A program made the position numbers and the translations under genes. 58,569 bases of DNA from Sphingomonadales bacterium 39-57-19 (GTDB lineage: Bacteria; Pseudomonadota; Alphaproteobacteria; Sphingomonadales; Sphingomonadaceae): positions 1 through 58,569 of the forward strand of contig NCJG01000010.1 of the NCBI GenBank assembly GCA_002282385.1. Direction: 5' to 3'. The notes below the pieces were generated by a model. That model saw only the letters and a program-made list of their open reading frames with translations. It was not told where the DNA came from and made no database searches. This document shows, piece after piece, positions 33,297 through 43,512 of the stretch (position 1 is its first letter; each line of letters begins with the position of its first letter).

Positions 33297-35876
33297 TCAT
33301 GCAATTACCAGTTCCAACGCCCCATCCCCTTCCTCGACCTTAACCGTGGAGCCATCGGGCACTTCGCCGCGCAGCAGCAAATCCGCCAGCGGATCCTGCA
33401 AATATCGCTGAATCGCGCGTTTGAGCGGGCGTGCGCCGTACACAGGGTCGTAACCCACGCGGCCAAGCCACGCCTTTGCCTCTTCGGATAAAGCGAGCGT
33501 GATCTTGCGATCCTTCAGCAGCTTTTGCACGCGTTGCACTTGAATCTCGACAATCGGTGCCATGTGATTGGCGCCAAGCCGGTGGAACAGGATGACCTCG
33601 TCGAGGCGGTTGAGGAATTCGGGCCGAAAATGGCCCCGCACGATTTCCATCACTTGCGGCTCGACCTCTTTCACATCCTGACCATCCTCCAACGCGGCGA
33701 GATGCTGGCTGCCCAGATTGGAGGTGAGGATGATGAGCGTGTTTGAAAAGTCCACCGTGCGGCCCTGACCATCGGTCAGGCGGCCATCGTCGAGTACCTG
33801 AAGCAGGATGTTGAAGACGTCGGAGTGCGCTTTTTCGACTTCGTCGAACAACACGACTTGATAGGGCCGACGCCGGACAGCCTCGGTCAGGACACCGCCT
33901 TCTTCATATCCGACATATCCCGGAGGCGCACCGACCAGCCGCGATACGCTGTGCTTTTCCATGAATTCGGACATGTCGATGCGGACCATCGCATTGTCGT
34001 CATCGAACAGAAATGATGCGAGCGCCTTGGTCAGTTCGGTTTTACCGACGCCCGTGGGGCCGAGGAACAGGAAGGATCCAAGCGGCCTGTTCGGGTCCTG
34101 AAGCCCTGCGCGGCTGCGGCGCACGGCTTTGGATACAGCGGCCACGGCATCTTGCTGCCCGATCACCCGCGCGCCAATCAGTTGCTCCATATTGAGCAAC
34201 TTGTCACGCTCGCCCTCAAGCATCTTGTCGACAGGAATGCCTGTCCAGCGGCTGACAACGCTGGCGATATCCTGCGCGGTTACTTCTTCACGCAGCATGG
34301 CGTTGCCTGCCGCTGATTCTGCTTCGGACAATTGTCGTTCAAGGCCGGGGATTGTGCCATATTGCAGCTCGCCCGCCTTGGCGAGATCGCCCGAACGTTG
34401 CGCCTGCTCAAGCTCGATACGCGCGGTGTCGAGCTGCTCCTTGATCTTCGCCTCTGCCGAAATCTTGTCTTTTTCCGCCTGCCAGCGCTGGGTCAGTTCG
34501 GATGATTGCTGCTCCAAATTGGCAAGTTCATTCTCCAGCGTGGCGAGCCGGTCTTTCGACGCGGCATCGCTTTCCTTACCAAGCGCCTCACGCTCGATTT
34601 TCAGCTGAATAATACGCCGGTCGAGCGTCTCGATTTCTTCGGGCTTGGATTCCACTTCCATGCGGAGCCGCGACGCAGCTTCGTCCATCAGGTCGATGGC
34701 TTTATCGGGCAGGAAACGGTCGGCAATGTAGCGGTGCGATAATGTCGCCGCGCTCACCAACGCGCCATCGGTAATCCGCACGCCATGGTGCAGTTCATAT
34801 TTCTCTTTCAACCCGCGCAGGATCGAAATGGTATCTTCGACCGTTGGCTCACCGACGAACACGGGTTGGAACCGGCGTTGCAGGGCGGGGTCTTTTTCGA
34901 CATGCTTTTGATATTCATCGAGCGTCGTTGCGCCGATGCAATGCAGTTCGCCGCGTGACAAAGCAGGTTTAATCAGGTTCGCCGCGTCCATCGCGCCTTC
35001 GCCTTTGCCTGCGCCGACGAGCGTGTGCATTTCGTCGATGAACAGGATGATGTCACCTTCGGCCTGCTTAACCTCATCCAGCACACCCTTCAGCCGCTCT
35101 TCAAACTCGCCGCGATATTTTGCGCCGGCAATCAAGGCGCCCATGTCGAGTGACAAGAGCTTGCGGCCTTTCAGGCTGTCTGGAACGTCACCATTGGCAA
35201 TGCGCAGTGCCAGTCCTTCGGCAATGGCCGTTTTGCCGACGCCGGGTTCGCCGATGAGCACAGGGTTGTTCTTTGTGCGTCGCGCAAGAATTTGAATGGT
35301 GCGGCGGATTTCTTCATCACGGCCGATGACAGGGTCAAGCTTACCCGCCCGGGCCACTTCCGTCAGGTCACGCGCGAATTTCTTCAGCGCATCATAACGG
35401 TCCTCCGCGCCAGCGGTGTCGGCGGAACGGCCACCACGCAGCGCGTTAATCGCGGCGTTTAGCCCCTCGGCTGTGACGGCAGCATTGGCCAAAGCCTTCC
35501 CTGCGGTCGTGGTTGAGGCCAGCGCAAGCGCGAGCAGCAAACGCTCGACGGTCACATAGCTGTCGCCAGCCTTTTGCGCGACCTGTTCAGCAGAATCGAG
35601 AACCCGCACGGCGTCATTATCAAGTCCCGGCGTCTGCTGCGCGCCGCCACCGGACACCGCAGGCACCTTCGCCAACGCTGCATCGGTTTCGCGCAAGGCG
35701 GTCGCGGCGTCGCCACCAGCCGCCTTGATAAGGCCCGACGCCATGCCTTGTTCGTCTTCAAGCAAAGCTTTGAGGAGATGCTCGGGCCCGATCCGCTGAT
35801 GGCTCATACGAATGGCCACGGTCTGCGCGCTTTGCAGAAAACCCTTGGCCCGGTCGGTGAATTTCTCGAGGTTCAT
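33297..35876 (-). CDS. clpB: Chaperone ClpB (disaggregase)
   Basis: This encodes 859 residues, the normal ClpB length. An N-terminal Clp domain ('[29 protein letters not shown]') leads to AAA+ module 1 with Walker A '[15 protein letters not shown]'. A coiled-coil M domain ('[23 protein letters not shown]') and AAA+ module 2 with Walker A '[15 protein letters not shown]' and '[31 protein letters not shown]' follow. It unfolds aggregated proteins together with DnaK. A possible heat-shock promoter is noted upstream. The gene diverges from the penicillin acylase gene. Confidence 0.97.
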   Translation of the reverse strand: MNLEKFTDRAKGFLQSAQTVAIRMSHQRIGPEHLLKALLEDEQGMASGLIKAAGGDAATALRETDAALAKVPAVSGGGAQQTPGLDNDAVRVLDSAEQVAQKAGDSYVTVERLLLALALASTTTAGKALANAAVTAEGLNAAINALRGGRSADTAGAEDRYDALKKFARDLTEVARAGKLDPVIGRDEEIRRTIQILARRTKNNPVLIGEPGVGKTAIAEGLALRIANGDVPDSLKGRKLLSLDMGALIAGAKYRGEFEERLKGVLDEVKQAEGDIILFIDEMHTLVGAGKGEGAMDAANLIKPALSRGELHCIGATTLDEYQKHVEKDPALQRRFQPVFVGEPTVEDTISILRGLKEKYELHHGVRITDGALVSAATLSHRYIADRFLPDKAIDLMDEAASRLRMEVESKPEEIETLDRRIIQLKIEREALGKESDAASKDRLATLENELANLEQQSSELTQRWQAEKDKISAEAKIKEQLDTARIELEQAQRSGDLAKAGELQYGTIPGLERQLSEAESAAGNAMLREEVTAQDIASVVSRWTGIPVDKMLEGERDKLLNMEQLIGARVIGQQDAVAAVSKAVRRSRAGLQDPNRPLGSFLFLGPTGVGKTELTKALASFLFDDDNAMVRIDMSEFMEKHSVSRLVGAPPGYVGYEEGGVLTEAVRRRPYQVVLFDEVEKAHSDVFNILLQVLDDGRLTDGQGRTVDFSNTLIILTSNLGSQHLAALEDGQDVKEVEPQVMEIVRGHFRPEFLNRLDEVILFHRLGANHMAPIVEIQVQRVQKLLKDRKITLALSEEAKAWLGRVGYDPVYGARPLKRAIQRYLQDPLADLLLRGEVPDGSTVKVEEGDGALELVIA

Positions 35877-35936
35877 GCGCTATTTCCTAGATTGGCGTTG
35901 CTGCCCCGGTGCGAGGCAAACGCAACTCATATGAAG

Positions 35937-35965
35937 AATGTAGTGCAGCATTTTCGCCACACAAG
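35937..35965 (-). promoter_or_regulatory. Possible RpoH (heat-shock) promoter for clpB
   Basis: Read on the minus strand, CTTG (35965-35962), 18 bases, then CTACATT (35943-35937) partly matches the alphaproteobacterial sigma-32 pattern CTTG-N17/18-CYTATNT. It would leave a leader of about 50 bases before the clpB start. The -10 match is imperfect. Confidence 0.4.
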
Positions 35966-36093
35966 ACGCGCTGATGGTCGGGCTGCCATGTTCCTTGCTG
36001 CGCATGGAAGGACTTTCCTTTCGCAAAGACTTGGTTATGCCCGTCTTCTGAGAGAGCGGACCGGAATAACACGGTCTCGTCGTGGGGGAGAAT

Positions 36094-38205
36094 ATGATGC
36101 GTAAATTTTTGTGGGCGTCTTTGGCGCTTGTTGGTGTGGTTGCAGGCGCAGGTGCCTTGTGGGAGCCATTGGCCGCGACGGAATATGAAACCGCCAAGCG
36201 GACCTATGATGCCGAGATTGTGCGCGACGAATATGGTGTGCCGCATATCAATGGCGCGACCGATGCGGACACGGCTTATGGCCTTGCCTACGCGCATGCC
36301 GAAGATGATTTTGCGACCATTGAAGATGTCGTGGCAATGACCCGCGGCCGTTATGGGGCATTGGCTGGCTCTGACGGGGCCAAGGTCGATTATGTCATGC
36401 ACTTGTTGGGCGCGCGGGAAACCGCCGAAAAGCGCTATATGGAATTGTCGCCAGAGGTACGCGCAGTGGCCGAAGCTTATGCCGCTGGCCTTAATTATTA
36501 TGTGTCGAAACATCCGGGCGAAGCGCGCCTGTCGAAACTGTTTCCGGTCACTGGACAGGACATCGTCACTGGCTTTGTTCTGCGCGCGCCATTTTTCTAT
36601 GGCCTTGATGGCGCAATCGGTGCGCTGACCGAAGGCAAGCCGCAGCCCAAAGAGAGCGCTGCGCCAATGACGCCAATCGGGCGCGATCCCGAAATGAACG
36701 GGTCCAATGCCTTTGCCCTCGCGCCAAAGCGTATGGCCGATGGCAAGACCTGGCTGATTTCCAATTCGCACCAGCCTTATGAAGGGCAAGTTGCATGGTA
36801 TGAGGCGGTGACGCATTCGGGCGAAGGCCTTCATATGGCAGGCGCATTGTTCCCGGGGTCGCCCTTCGTACTGCTGGGGCATAACCGCCACCTTGGCTGG
36901 ACCAACACGGTCAATCGCCCGGACCTGATTGATGTCTATAAATTGGTGATGAATGAGGCCGGCGACAAATATCGCTATGATGACAAATGGCTGCCGCTAA
37001 ATTCAAAGCGTGTCTGGTTGCCCGTCAAGTTCGGGCCGTTCAACCTGCCGGTGCCACAGACAGTGTATCGATCAGTACATGGTCCGGTTATCAAGAATGA
37101 TAAGGGCTATTTCGCCATCCGTTATGCGGGCATCGACAGCGTAAAGGTCGTCGAGCAATATTACCGGAATACCAAGGCGACGAATTGGGATGAGTGGACC
37201 AAGTCGATGTCGATTGGCGGGATTCCGGCCACCAACTTCATCTATGCCGACAAAACCGGCCGCGTTGCCTATATTTACAATGCGCTCTTCCCAGATCGCA
37301 AACCCGGCTATGATTACACCAAGCAGCTTCCGGGCGATACGTCTGCTGCTATGTGGTCCGGCCCTGTCGGCTTTGACCGCTATCCCAAGATCGTCGATCC
37401 AGCATCGGGCTTTGTCCAGAACGCGAATAACACGCCGTTTCTGGCGGCCGGACCGGGTTCGGAAATGAACCCGGCGGACTATTCGCCATATCTGGGTATC
37501 GAACGCGGCATGACCAACCGGGGCCTGCGCGCCACCGAGCTGTTGGCGGCGGATAGGTCGATAACGCCGGAAGAGCTGCTCGCGATCAAGATGGACATGA
37601 CCTACAGCAAGCAAAGCTGGGTCGGGCCATGGATGGCGTCCTTTGCCGCGTTGGACCTGAAAGATGCGCCGGAACTCGCCAAGGCGCAAAAACTGTTGGC
37701 CAGCTGGGACTGGTCCAGCGATGGCAAGGGCGATGCAGACGCATTGGCTGAAAGGATCATTCGTTTTGGTGCACGTCTGAACTGGCGCGGTGAGCCAATG
37801 CCCGACCCCCGCAGTACGCTTCAGGAAGCGGTCGACGAATTCAAGAAGCGCTTTGGCAGAATTGACCCGCAGCTTGGCGATATCCAGCGGCTGCGGCGCG
37901 GCAATGTTGACTTGCCGATGTTCGGCGGAAGTGATGCCCTGCGCGCGACGACGATGTGGGATGCTGACCAAGCCGATGGCAAGGTCCGCGTCCGGCATGG
38001 TGATAGCTACATCATGCTGATCCGTTGGGACAAAAATGGCGGCGTTATATCGGAATCGATCCAGCCATATGGTGCGGCAACCACACGACCCGACTCGCCG
38101 CATTATACCGACCAGATGAAGCTGTTTGTCGCGGGCAAATATAAGCCCGTTCACTTCGAATGGGCCGACGCCGTGAAGCATGCAAAGCGCCGTTATCGGC
38201 CCTGA
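36094..38205 (+). CDS. Penicillin acylase-family (Ntn) amidase
   Basis: This encodes about 703 residues with an N-terminal signal/anchor segment. Penicillin acylases are Ntn hydrolases made as one chain and cut before the nucleophilic Ser. Here 'DPEMNGSNAFALAP' carries that Ser at about residue 204, splitting a small alpha from a large beta chain. Supporting motifs are 'EIVRDEYGVPHINGATDADTAYGLAYAHAEDDF', 'NSHQPYEGQVAWYEAV', 'GWTNTVNRPDLIDVYKL' and the later 'GFVQNANNTP'. Relatives cleave penicillins, glutaryl-cephalosporins or acyl-homoserine lactones; the true substrate is unknown. The first of two adjacent ATGs (36094, 36097) follows GGGGGAG. Confidence 0.88.
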   Translation: MMRKFLWASLALVGVVAGAGALWEPLAATEYETAKRTYDAEIVRDEYGVPHINGATDADTAYGLAYAHAEDDFATIEDVVAMTRGRYGALAGSDGAKVDYVMHLLGARETAEKRYMELSPEVRAVAEAYAAGLNYYVSKHPGEARLSKLFPVTGQDIVTGFVLRAPFFYGLDGAIGALTEGKPQPKESAAPMTPIGRDPEMNGSNAFALAPKRMADGKTWLISNSHQPYEGQVAWYEAVTHSGEGLHMAGALFPGSPFVLLGHNRHLGWTNTVNRPDLIDVYKLVMNEAGDKYRYDDKWLPLNSKRVWLPVKFGPFNLPVPQTVYRSVHGPVIKNDKGYFAIRYAGIDSVKVVEQYYRNTKATNWDEWTKSMSIGGIPATNFIYADKTGRVAYIYNALFPDRKPGYDYTKQLPGDTSAAMWSGPVGFDRYPKIVDPASGFVQNANNTPFLAAGPGSEMNPADYSPYLGIERGMTNRGLRATELLAADRSITPEELLAIKMDMTYSKQSWVGPWMASFAALDLKDAPELAKAQKLLASWDWSSDGKGDADALAERIIRFGARLNWRGEPMPDPRSTLQEAVDEFKKRFGRIDPQLGDIQRLRRGNVDLPMFGGSDALRATTMWDADQADGKVRVRHGDSYIMLIRWDKNGGVISESIQPYGAATTRPDSPHYTDQMKLFVAGKYKPVHFEWADAVKHAKRRYRP

Positions 38206-38298
38206 ACGGCGTTTGTCGAAAATGTGCAGCCGCCAGATTGTGTTTGTCCGTTTCGGCACTATCTCTGGCGGCAGTAAAAATATCTTTGGGAGCATATC

Positions 38299-41115
38299 AT
38301 GATGCGTAAATTGACCCTCGCGCTGCTCGGCGCAACGATGCTTGTCTCGCCAGCGCTTGCAGCTGACCCCGCGCCAGTTCCGGCATCGGCACTGGTCAAG
38401 GAAATCAACATTCCGCATCAGCAATTTACGCTGAAAAACGGTTTGCGTGTTATCGTCCATACCGACCGTAAGGCCCCGGTCGTTGCCGTGTCGATCTGGT
38501 ATGACATCGGCTCAAAGCATGAACCCAAAGGCAAAACAGGCTTTGCCCATCTGTTTGAGCATTTGATGTTCAACGGGTCGGAAAATGCACCTGGCGATTT
38601 CTTCCAGCCACTGCAGAATATGGGCGCGACCGATTATAACGGCACCACATGGTTCGACCGCACCAATTATTTCCAGACGGTGCCGACAAGCGCGCTTGAC
38701 CGTATGTTGTACCTTGAGGCGGACCGGATGGGCTATTTGCTCGGCGCGGTGACGCAAGAAAATTTGACCAACCAGATCGGCGTGGTTCAGAACGAAAAGC
38801 GGCAGGGCGATACGCAGCCATATGGTCTGGTCGAATATGCACAGATCAAGGGCATGGTTCCTGAAGATCATCCCTATGGCCACTCGACAATCGGATCGAT
38901 GGCCGATCTCGATAGCGCGAGCATGGAAGACGTCCGTGCCTGGTTCCGTCAGCATTATGGCCCGAACAATGCGGTTCTGGTGCTGGCAGGCGATATCGAC
39001 GTTCCGACAGCAAAGCAGCTGGTTGAGAAAAATTTTGGCGCAATCAAGGCGGGCCCCAAGCAAAAGCCGCTGAAGATTGAAGTGCCAACGCTGGCGGCAG
39101 CCAAATTTGAAGTGATGAAGGACAAGGTCGCGACCACGCGCATTTATCGTAACTGGACTGTGCCCGGTATCGATAGTGCCGACTCTGTGCCGCTTGAGGT
39201 TGGCGCCGCCGTTTTGGGCGGTCTTGCCAGTTCGCGGTTGGATAATATTCTTGTTCGCCAAGAAAAGCTCGCGGTCAATGTGTCCGCTGAATATCAGGGC
39301 TTTGCCCAGCTGGGCGGCATCGAAATCACCGCGGACGTGAAGCCGGGCGTTGATCCCGCAACCGTTGCCAAGCGGCTCGATGAAATCATTGCGGACTTTG
39401 TCAAAACCGGCCCGACGGCCGACGAAGTGCAGCGCGTCCAGATGCGCACGGTTTCGAGCCGTCTTGCCGGTTTGGAACAGGTCGGCGGTTTCGGTGGCAA
39501 GGCAGTCGCTTTGGCCGAAGGCGCGCTGTACCGGGGTGACAGCAATTTCTATAAGACGCAGCTTGATGAACTCGCGAAGGTCACACCCGCGCGCGTGACA
39601 TCGGCCATGGGCCGTTGGTTGAACCGTCCTGTCTATGCGCTAACGGTCGAACCTGGCGAGCGCGCAGCTTATGAGGAAGCCAAAGCACCAGCGGCGCCGA
39701 AAGTTGCTGCACCGATTGCAACGGTAAAGCGTTCGCCGGCTCCAGAACTCGGCACGATATCCGATCTCGCCTTTCCAAAGGTGGAACGGACCAAGCTGTC
39801 GAACGGTATCGAGATTGTCTACGCACAGCGCAATGCCGTGCCGTTGACGCAGGTTGCGCTGAGCTTCAATGCGGGCAACACTGCCGATCCGCGCGACAAA
39901 TCGGGGACCCAATCGCTGATGCTCGCATTGCTCGATGAAGGTGCGGCGGGGATGAACTCCACGCAAATCGCCGAAGCGCAAGAGCGGCTTGGCGCAAGCA
40001 TCGGCACCGGCGCGAGCATGGACCGGACCAATGTCAGTGTCACATCGCTGTCCGCCAATCTGGCGCCGTCATTGAAGCTATTTTCCGACATTGTACTGCG
40101 GCCTGATTTCGCACCGGCTGAAGTCGAGCGGCTGCGCGGCCAGCAACTGGCGCGCATCCAGTCCGAACTCAACAACCCGCAAGGCATCGCCTTCCGTACG
40201 TTGCCGCCAATCTTGTTCGGCAAGGATCATCCATATGGCATTTCCTTCACCGGCACCGGCGATGTTGCCACCGTCAGCAAAGTATCGCGCGACGAGATTG
40301 TCGATTTCCACCACAAATGGTTCCGTCCGGAAAAGGCGACTTTCTTTGTCGTCAGTGACAAGCCACTCGCGGAAATCAAAGGCGCGCTGGAAGGCAGCTT
40401 CGGTAGCTGGGCCGCAACTGGCCCCGCCGGTGTTAAGGACATGTCCGCCGCGCCTGCTGCTGCCAATCCGCGTATCATCTTGATCAACCGTCCCGGTTCG
40501 CCGCAATCGCTCATTCTGGGCGGACAAGTGCTGGCGACCAAGGGCACTGCTGATCTTGAGACCGCGATTACCGCCAATGAAGCATTGGGTGCAGGCTTCC
40601 TGTCGCGCATCAATATGGATCTGCGGGAAACCAAGGGCTGGTCTTATGGCGTACGCGGCAGCATCAACCGTGTCGAAGGTGATGTTCCCTACATCATCTC
40701 CGCCCCCGTTCAGGCCGACAAGACCGGTGAATCGATCGCTGCGTTGATGAGCAACTATAAGGCGTTTCTAAGCGACAAGGGCATCACCACCGAGGAACGT
40801 GACCGGATTATCGGCGGCAATATCCGCGAGCTTCCCGGCAGCTTCGAAACGTCGGGTGACGTGCTTGGTGCGATGCAACGCAATGCCTTGTTCAAACGCG
40901 CGGACGACTATTACGCGACCGTGGCCAGCGAATATCGCGGCATGACTCAGGAAAAGCTCGACGCTTCAGTGCGTGCGCTGGTCAATCCTGACAAGTTTAC
41001 CTGGGTCGTCGTGGGCGATGCCACCAAGGTGAAGCCACAGCTTGATGCACTTGGATTGCCAATTGAAATGGTAACCGAAGCTGCTAACACCACTGCAAGT
41101 AAAACAACCAAGTAA
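38299..41115 (+). CDS. M16-family zinc metallopeptidase with two M16 modules
   Basis: This encodes 938 residues with a signal peptide (ending PALAAD). The first module has the inverted zinc motif HLFEH in 'GFAHLFEHLMFNGSENAP' and further conserved 'NGTTWFDRTNYFQTVP'. The second half (from about residue 490: 'TKLSNGIEIVYAQRNAVPLTQVALSFNAGN') is an M16 module without the HxxEH site, as in pitrilysin and processing-peptidase-like proteins, where the inactive half shapes the chamber. It should degrade small peptides in the periplasm. GGGAG lies about seven bases before the ATG. A small beta-rich gene starts 11 bases after the stop. Confidence 0.9.
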   Translation: MMRKLTLALLGATMLVSPALAADPAPVPASALVKEINIPHQQFTLKNGLRVIVHTDRKAPVVAVSIWYDIGSKHEPKGKTGFAHLFEHLMFNGSENAPGDFFQPLQNMGATDYNGTTWFDRTNYFQTVPTSALDRMLYLEADRMGYLLGAVTQENLTNQIGVVQNEKRQGDTQPYGLVEYAQIKGMVPEDHPYGHSTIGSMADLDSASMEDVRAWFRQHYGPNNAVLVLAGDIDVPTAKQLVEKNFGAIKAGPKQKPLKIEVPTLAAAKFEVMKDKVATTRIYRNWTVPGIDSADSVPLEVGAAVLGGLASSRLDNILVRQEKLAVNVSAEYQGFAQLGGIEITADVKPGVDPATVAKRLDEIIADFVKTGPTADEVQRVQMRTVSSRLAGLEQVGGFGGKAVALAEGALYRGDSNFYKTQLDELAKVTPARVTSAMGRWLNRPVYALTVEPGERAAYEEAKAPAAPKVAAPIATVKRSPAPELGTISDLAFPKVERTKLSNGIEIVYAQRNAVPLTQVALSFNAGNTADPRDKSGTQSLMLALLDEGAAGMNSTQIAEAQERLGASIGTGASMDRTNVSVTSLSANLAPSLKLFSDIVLRPDFAPAEVERLRGQQLARIQSELNNPQGIAFRTLPPILFGKDHPYGISFTGTGDVATVSKVSRDEIVDFHHKWFRPEKATFFVVSDKPLAEIKGALEGSFGSWAATGPAGVKDMSAAPAAANPRIILINRPGSPQSLILGGQVLATKGTADLETAITANEALGAGFLSRINMDLRETKGWSYGVRGSINRVEGDVPYIISAPVQADKTGESIAALMSNYKAFLSDKGITTEERDRIIGGNIRELPGSFETSGDVLGAMQRNALFKRADDYYATVASEYRGMTQEKLDASVRALVNPDKFTWVVVGDATKVKPQLDALGLPIEMVTEAANTTASKTTK

Positions 41116-41126
41116 GGAGCAAGAAT

Positions 41127-41426
41127 ATGGCAGCAGTTGATGGCCAATGGGACGTAACAATCAAAAGCCCAATGGGTGACCAAAAGGCCGTTTTGACCGT
41201 CAACAGCGACGGCGGCAGCTTTTCGGGCAACATGTCGGGTGGCCTTGGTGCAATGGACATTGCCAATGGCACCGTCGATGGCGACACGTTGAGCTGGGGC
41301 ATGGACATCACTGTTCCAATGCCAATGCATCTTGATGCTACCGCAACCGTTTCGGGCGATGCTATCACCGGTGAAGTAAAGGCTGGTGCCTTTGGTTCGA
41401 TGGGCCTTTCGGGCACACGTAAGTAA
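41127..41426 (+). CDS. Small conserved beta-rich protein downstream of the M16 peptidase
   Basis: This encodes 99 residues with no signal peptide. Alternating short strands and glycine turns ('GQWDVTIKSPMGDQKAVLTVNSDGGSFSGNMSGG', 'GDTLSWGMDITVPMPMHLDATATVSGDAITGEVKAG') suggest a single beta-barrel or sandwich. I do not assign a family. An AAGGAGCAAGAAT ribosome site precedes the ATG, and the gene begins 11 bases after the M16 peptidase stop, so the two are almost certainly co-transcribed. Confidence 0.72.
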   Translation: MAAVDGQWDVTIKSPMGDQKAVLTVNSDGGSFSGNMSGGLGAMDIANGTVDGDTLSWGMDITVPMPMHLDATATVSGDAITGEVKAGAFGSMGLSGTRK

Positions 41427-41469
41427 ATTACAATCGGGGCCGGTCTCCGCGCCCTGAATTGAGACACAT

Positions 41470-41497
41470 GGCCGCCTGCCCCTTGGGGTGGGCGGCC
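41470..41497 (+). terminator. Strong hairpin terminator after the M16/beta-protein operon
   Basis: GGCCGCCTGCCCC (41470-41482) and GGGGTGGGCGGCC (41485-41497) pair along 13 positions with two G-U type wobbles, followed by ttgttc. It separates the peptidase operon from tspO. Confidence 0.65.
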
Positions 41498-41575
41498 TTG
41501 TTCTATTGTGGCTGAGTGCTACTGTGTCGACCGACGGCGTTTCTCCCGACTCGCTGAACAGGCAGGAGCCTTGGC

Positions 41576-42136
41576 ATGAACCAGATCGCATCCGCATCGC
41601 AGCCTCGTATGTCGTTATTGCGCTGGGCGTTGATTGTCATTCCGCTCACCATGTTTCTTGGGTTTCTCTCTGGTACCATGTCAGGGTCAACCGCCGACAA
41701 CGCGTGGTATCAAGCCTTGATTAAACCCGCCATTCAGCCACCGGGCTGGGTGTTCGGTGTGGTTTGGCCGACATTATATCTTCTGATGGGCCTTGCCTTT
41801 GCGATGGTGCTCGCCGCGCGCGGTGCGCGGGTCCGCACTGTGGCGATTGGCCTGTTCCTGTTGCAATTTGTGATCAACCTCAGCTGGTCGCCCCTATTTT
41901 TTGGCCAGCATGAAGTGACGGCTGCGTTTTTTATCATCCTTGTGATGCTGGGTGTCGCTATCGCCACAACCTTCGCATTTGCGCGCGTTTGCAAGGCTGC
42001 CGCATGGTTGATGGTGCCCTATTTGGTGTGGATTAGCTTTGCAGCGATACTGAATTTTCAGATCGATCAGTTGAATCCTGATGCCGAAAGCCTTTACGTG
42101 CCCGCTAAGAGTTCCCAGATAGACAATGGCGGTTAA
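41576..42136 (+). CDS. tspO: TspO/MBR-family membrane protein
   Basis: This encodes 186 residues with five membrane helices. Conserved TspO features are 'WYQALIKPAIQPPGWVFGVVWPTLYLLMGLAFAMV', 'INLSWSPLFFG' and 'PYLVWISFAAILNFQI'. TspO proteins bind porphyrins and related tetrapyrroles and in alphaproteobacteria influence photosynthesis or stress genes. An extra 40 or so residues precede the first typical segment ('LRWALIVIPLTMFLGFLSG' is helix 1). It is a monocistronic-looking gene after a terminator; the UbiK gene follows 27 bases later. Confidence 0.9.
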   Translation: MNQIASASQPRMSLLRWALIVIPLTMFLGFLSGTMSGSTADNAWYQALIKPAIQPPGWVFGVVWPTLYLLMGLAFAMVLAARGARVRTVAIGLFLLQFVINLSWSPLFFGQHEVTAAFFIILVMLGVAIATTFAFARVCKAAAWLMVPYLVWISFAAILNFQIDQLNPDAESLYVPAKSSQIDNGG

Positions 42137-42163
42137 TCTCCCGACCGCAATGGAGTGAATGAC

Positions 42164-42451
42164 ATGCAAAGCGAAAAGCGCATTTTTGATGATTTGGCCA
42201 AGGTACTGAATGGCGTTGCCGGAACAGTCGCTGGCATGGGCCGCGAAGCCGAAGCGAGCATGCGTGACCGCGCCCGCGAATGGGCCGCCGGTCTGGACCT
42301 CGTGTCGCGTGAAGAATTTGATGCGGTGAAAACACTCGCGGCCAATGCCCGCGCCGAAGCCGATGCGCTTGGCAAAAGGGTGGCTGCGTTGGAAGCCGCG
42401 CTGAAGGCAAAAGGCGGCGCTGCGCCCGCAAAGGCCAAGCCTTCCAAATAA
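42164..42451 (+). CDS. ubiK: UbiK/BMFP-family accessory factor
   Basis: This encodes about 95 residues with the membrane-fusogenic-protein pattern: an amphipathic helix ('KRIFDDLAKVLNGVAGTVAGMGREAEASMRDRAREW') then a coiled-coil ('VSREEFDAVKTLAANARAEADALGKRVAALEAAL') and an Ala/Lys-rich tail. UbiK homologues support ubiquinone biosynthesis by helping the Ubi complex at the membrane. ATG 42164 is used because TGGAG sits eight bases upstream. Confidence 0.8.
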   Translation: MQSEKRIFDDLAKVLNGVAGTVAGMGREAEASMRDRAREWAAGLDLVSREEFDAVKTLAANARAEADALGKRVAALEAALKAKGGAAPAKAKPSK

Positions 42452-42580
42452 GCCCCTAATACGTCCGATTTGAACTTTTCCACAGTCGGCCCACAAGCTT
42501 GTGTTGCGCAGCGTCGCAAGTCGCTTGCGCGCGAGTCAGTCAAGAGGCAGACTCGCTGACATCATAACAGGCGCAATTTT

Positions 42581-43093
42581 ATGCACGACGCAGACGAACA
42601 ATATGAGCAATTTGAACGGGACGAATCCGCGCCCGTAGACATGCTCGCCGCATTGTTCGAAGCGCGTGGCTGGTCGTTCGAGCTTGAGGGCGAGGACGAG
42701 ATTACCGCCGAGTATAAGGGCAGCTGGGCCAGCTACCAGATCCGCGCGATCTGGCGTGAAGATGACAATGCGCTGCAGCTTATCATCCTGCCTGATATAA
42801 CCGTACCCGTGGACAAGCGCGCGAGCGTGTACACGGCGCTCGGCCTTATCAATGAACAATTGTGGCTTGGCCATTTCGACATGTGGTCCGCGAACGGCAT
42901 ATTGTTGTTCCGCCATGGCAGTTTGATGGCGCCCAATGGGTTGTTGGGTGTGGATCAGGCACAAACCATCATCGACGTCGCGATTGACGAATGCGAACGT
43001 TTCTATCCGGTGTTCCAGTTCATCATCTGGGGCGACAAATCACCCGAAGAAGCCATCGCCAGCGCGCTCATCGAAACGCACGGCGAAGCGTAA
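42581..43093 (+). CDS. YbjN domain-containing protein
   Basis: This encodes 170 residues. The pattern 'VDMLAALFEARGWSFELEGEDEITAEYKGSWASYQIRAIW', 'LPDITVPVDKRASVYTALGLINEQLWLGHFDMW' and 'DVAIDECERFYPVFQFIIWG' matches the YbjN family, related in fold to type III secretion chaperones. E. coli YbjN influences motility and stress responses; the role here is unknown. It has no signal peptide. It converges with the thioesterase gene with two bases between their stop codons. Confidence 0.82.
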   Translation: MHDADEQYEQFERDESAPVDMLAALFEARGWSFELEGEDEITAEYKGSWASYQIRAIWREDDNALQLIILPDITVPVDKRASVYTALGLINEQLWLGHFDMWSANGILLFRHGSLMAPNGLLGVDQAQTIIDVAIDECERFYPVFQFIIWGDKSPEEAIASALIETHGEA

Positions 43094-43095
43094 CG

Positions 43096-43512
43096 TCAGG
43101 TCGCGTCTTCGCGTTTGGCCTTAATCAGATAGTGCATATGGCCCATGGCGATGGGCTTATCCCGATCATCCTGCCACGCGCGGGCTTCGACATTGGCCAT
43201 CGTGCGACCAAGGCGTGTTACTTCACCCACGGCATAGGTCATCTGGCTTAGCCCGCCGCGCATGAAGTCGACGGTAACATTGACTTGTTTGATGGCGGAA
43301 TCGCTCCCCTTCGCCTGTAACGCCCGGTGGACGGCGGCGATGGCCGCGATTTCCAGCAATCCAGATATGGCGCCACCATGCAGATACCCAGGGCGACCTT
43401 GCACACGGTCGGCAAAGGGCATGCCGATAACCGGCGCGCCGTCGATTTCGTCGACGATCGTCATGTCCAAGGCTTGGGCATAAGGCGGCAGAGCAATTGG
43501 GCTATCGGTCAT
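43096..43512 (-). CDS. PaaI-like hotdog thioesterase, second of a pair
   Basis: This encodes 138 residues with a PaaI-type hotdog domain. 'RVQGRPGYLHGGAISGLLEIAAIAAVHRAL' holds the HGG loop and the helix. 'NVTVDFMRGGLSQMTYAVGEVTRLGRTMANVEARAW' holds the strands. PaaI-like enzymes hydrolyse acyl-CoAs, often aromatic or dead-end adducts. Its start overlaps the preceding hotdog gene by four bases (ATGA), so the two are coupled and may form a heteromer. Confidence 0.85.
   Translation of the reverse strand: MTDSPIALPPYAQALDMTIVDEIDGAPVIGMPFADRVQGRPGYLHGGAISGLLEIAAIAAVHRALQAKGSDSAIKQVNVTVDFMRGGLSQMTYAVGEVTRLGRTMANVEARAWQDDRDKPIAMGHMHYLIKAKREDAT

Noticed and set aside
38229..38272. Inverted repeat GCCGCCAG/CTGGCGGC before the M16 peptidase as a riboswitch
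   Set aside because: Only eight-base arms with a 28-base spacer and no known aptamer features; it may be a simple hairpin.
37072..38460. 462-codon frame antisense to the penicillin acylase gene
   Set aside because: It overlaps a conserved Ntn hydrolase and the M16 start; no recognisable motif.
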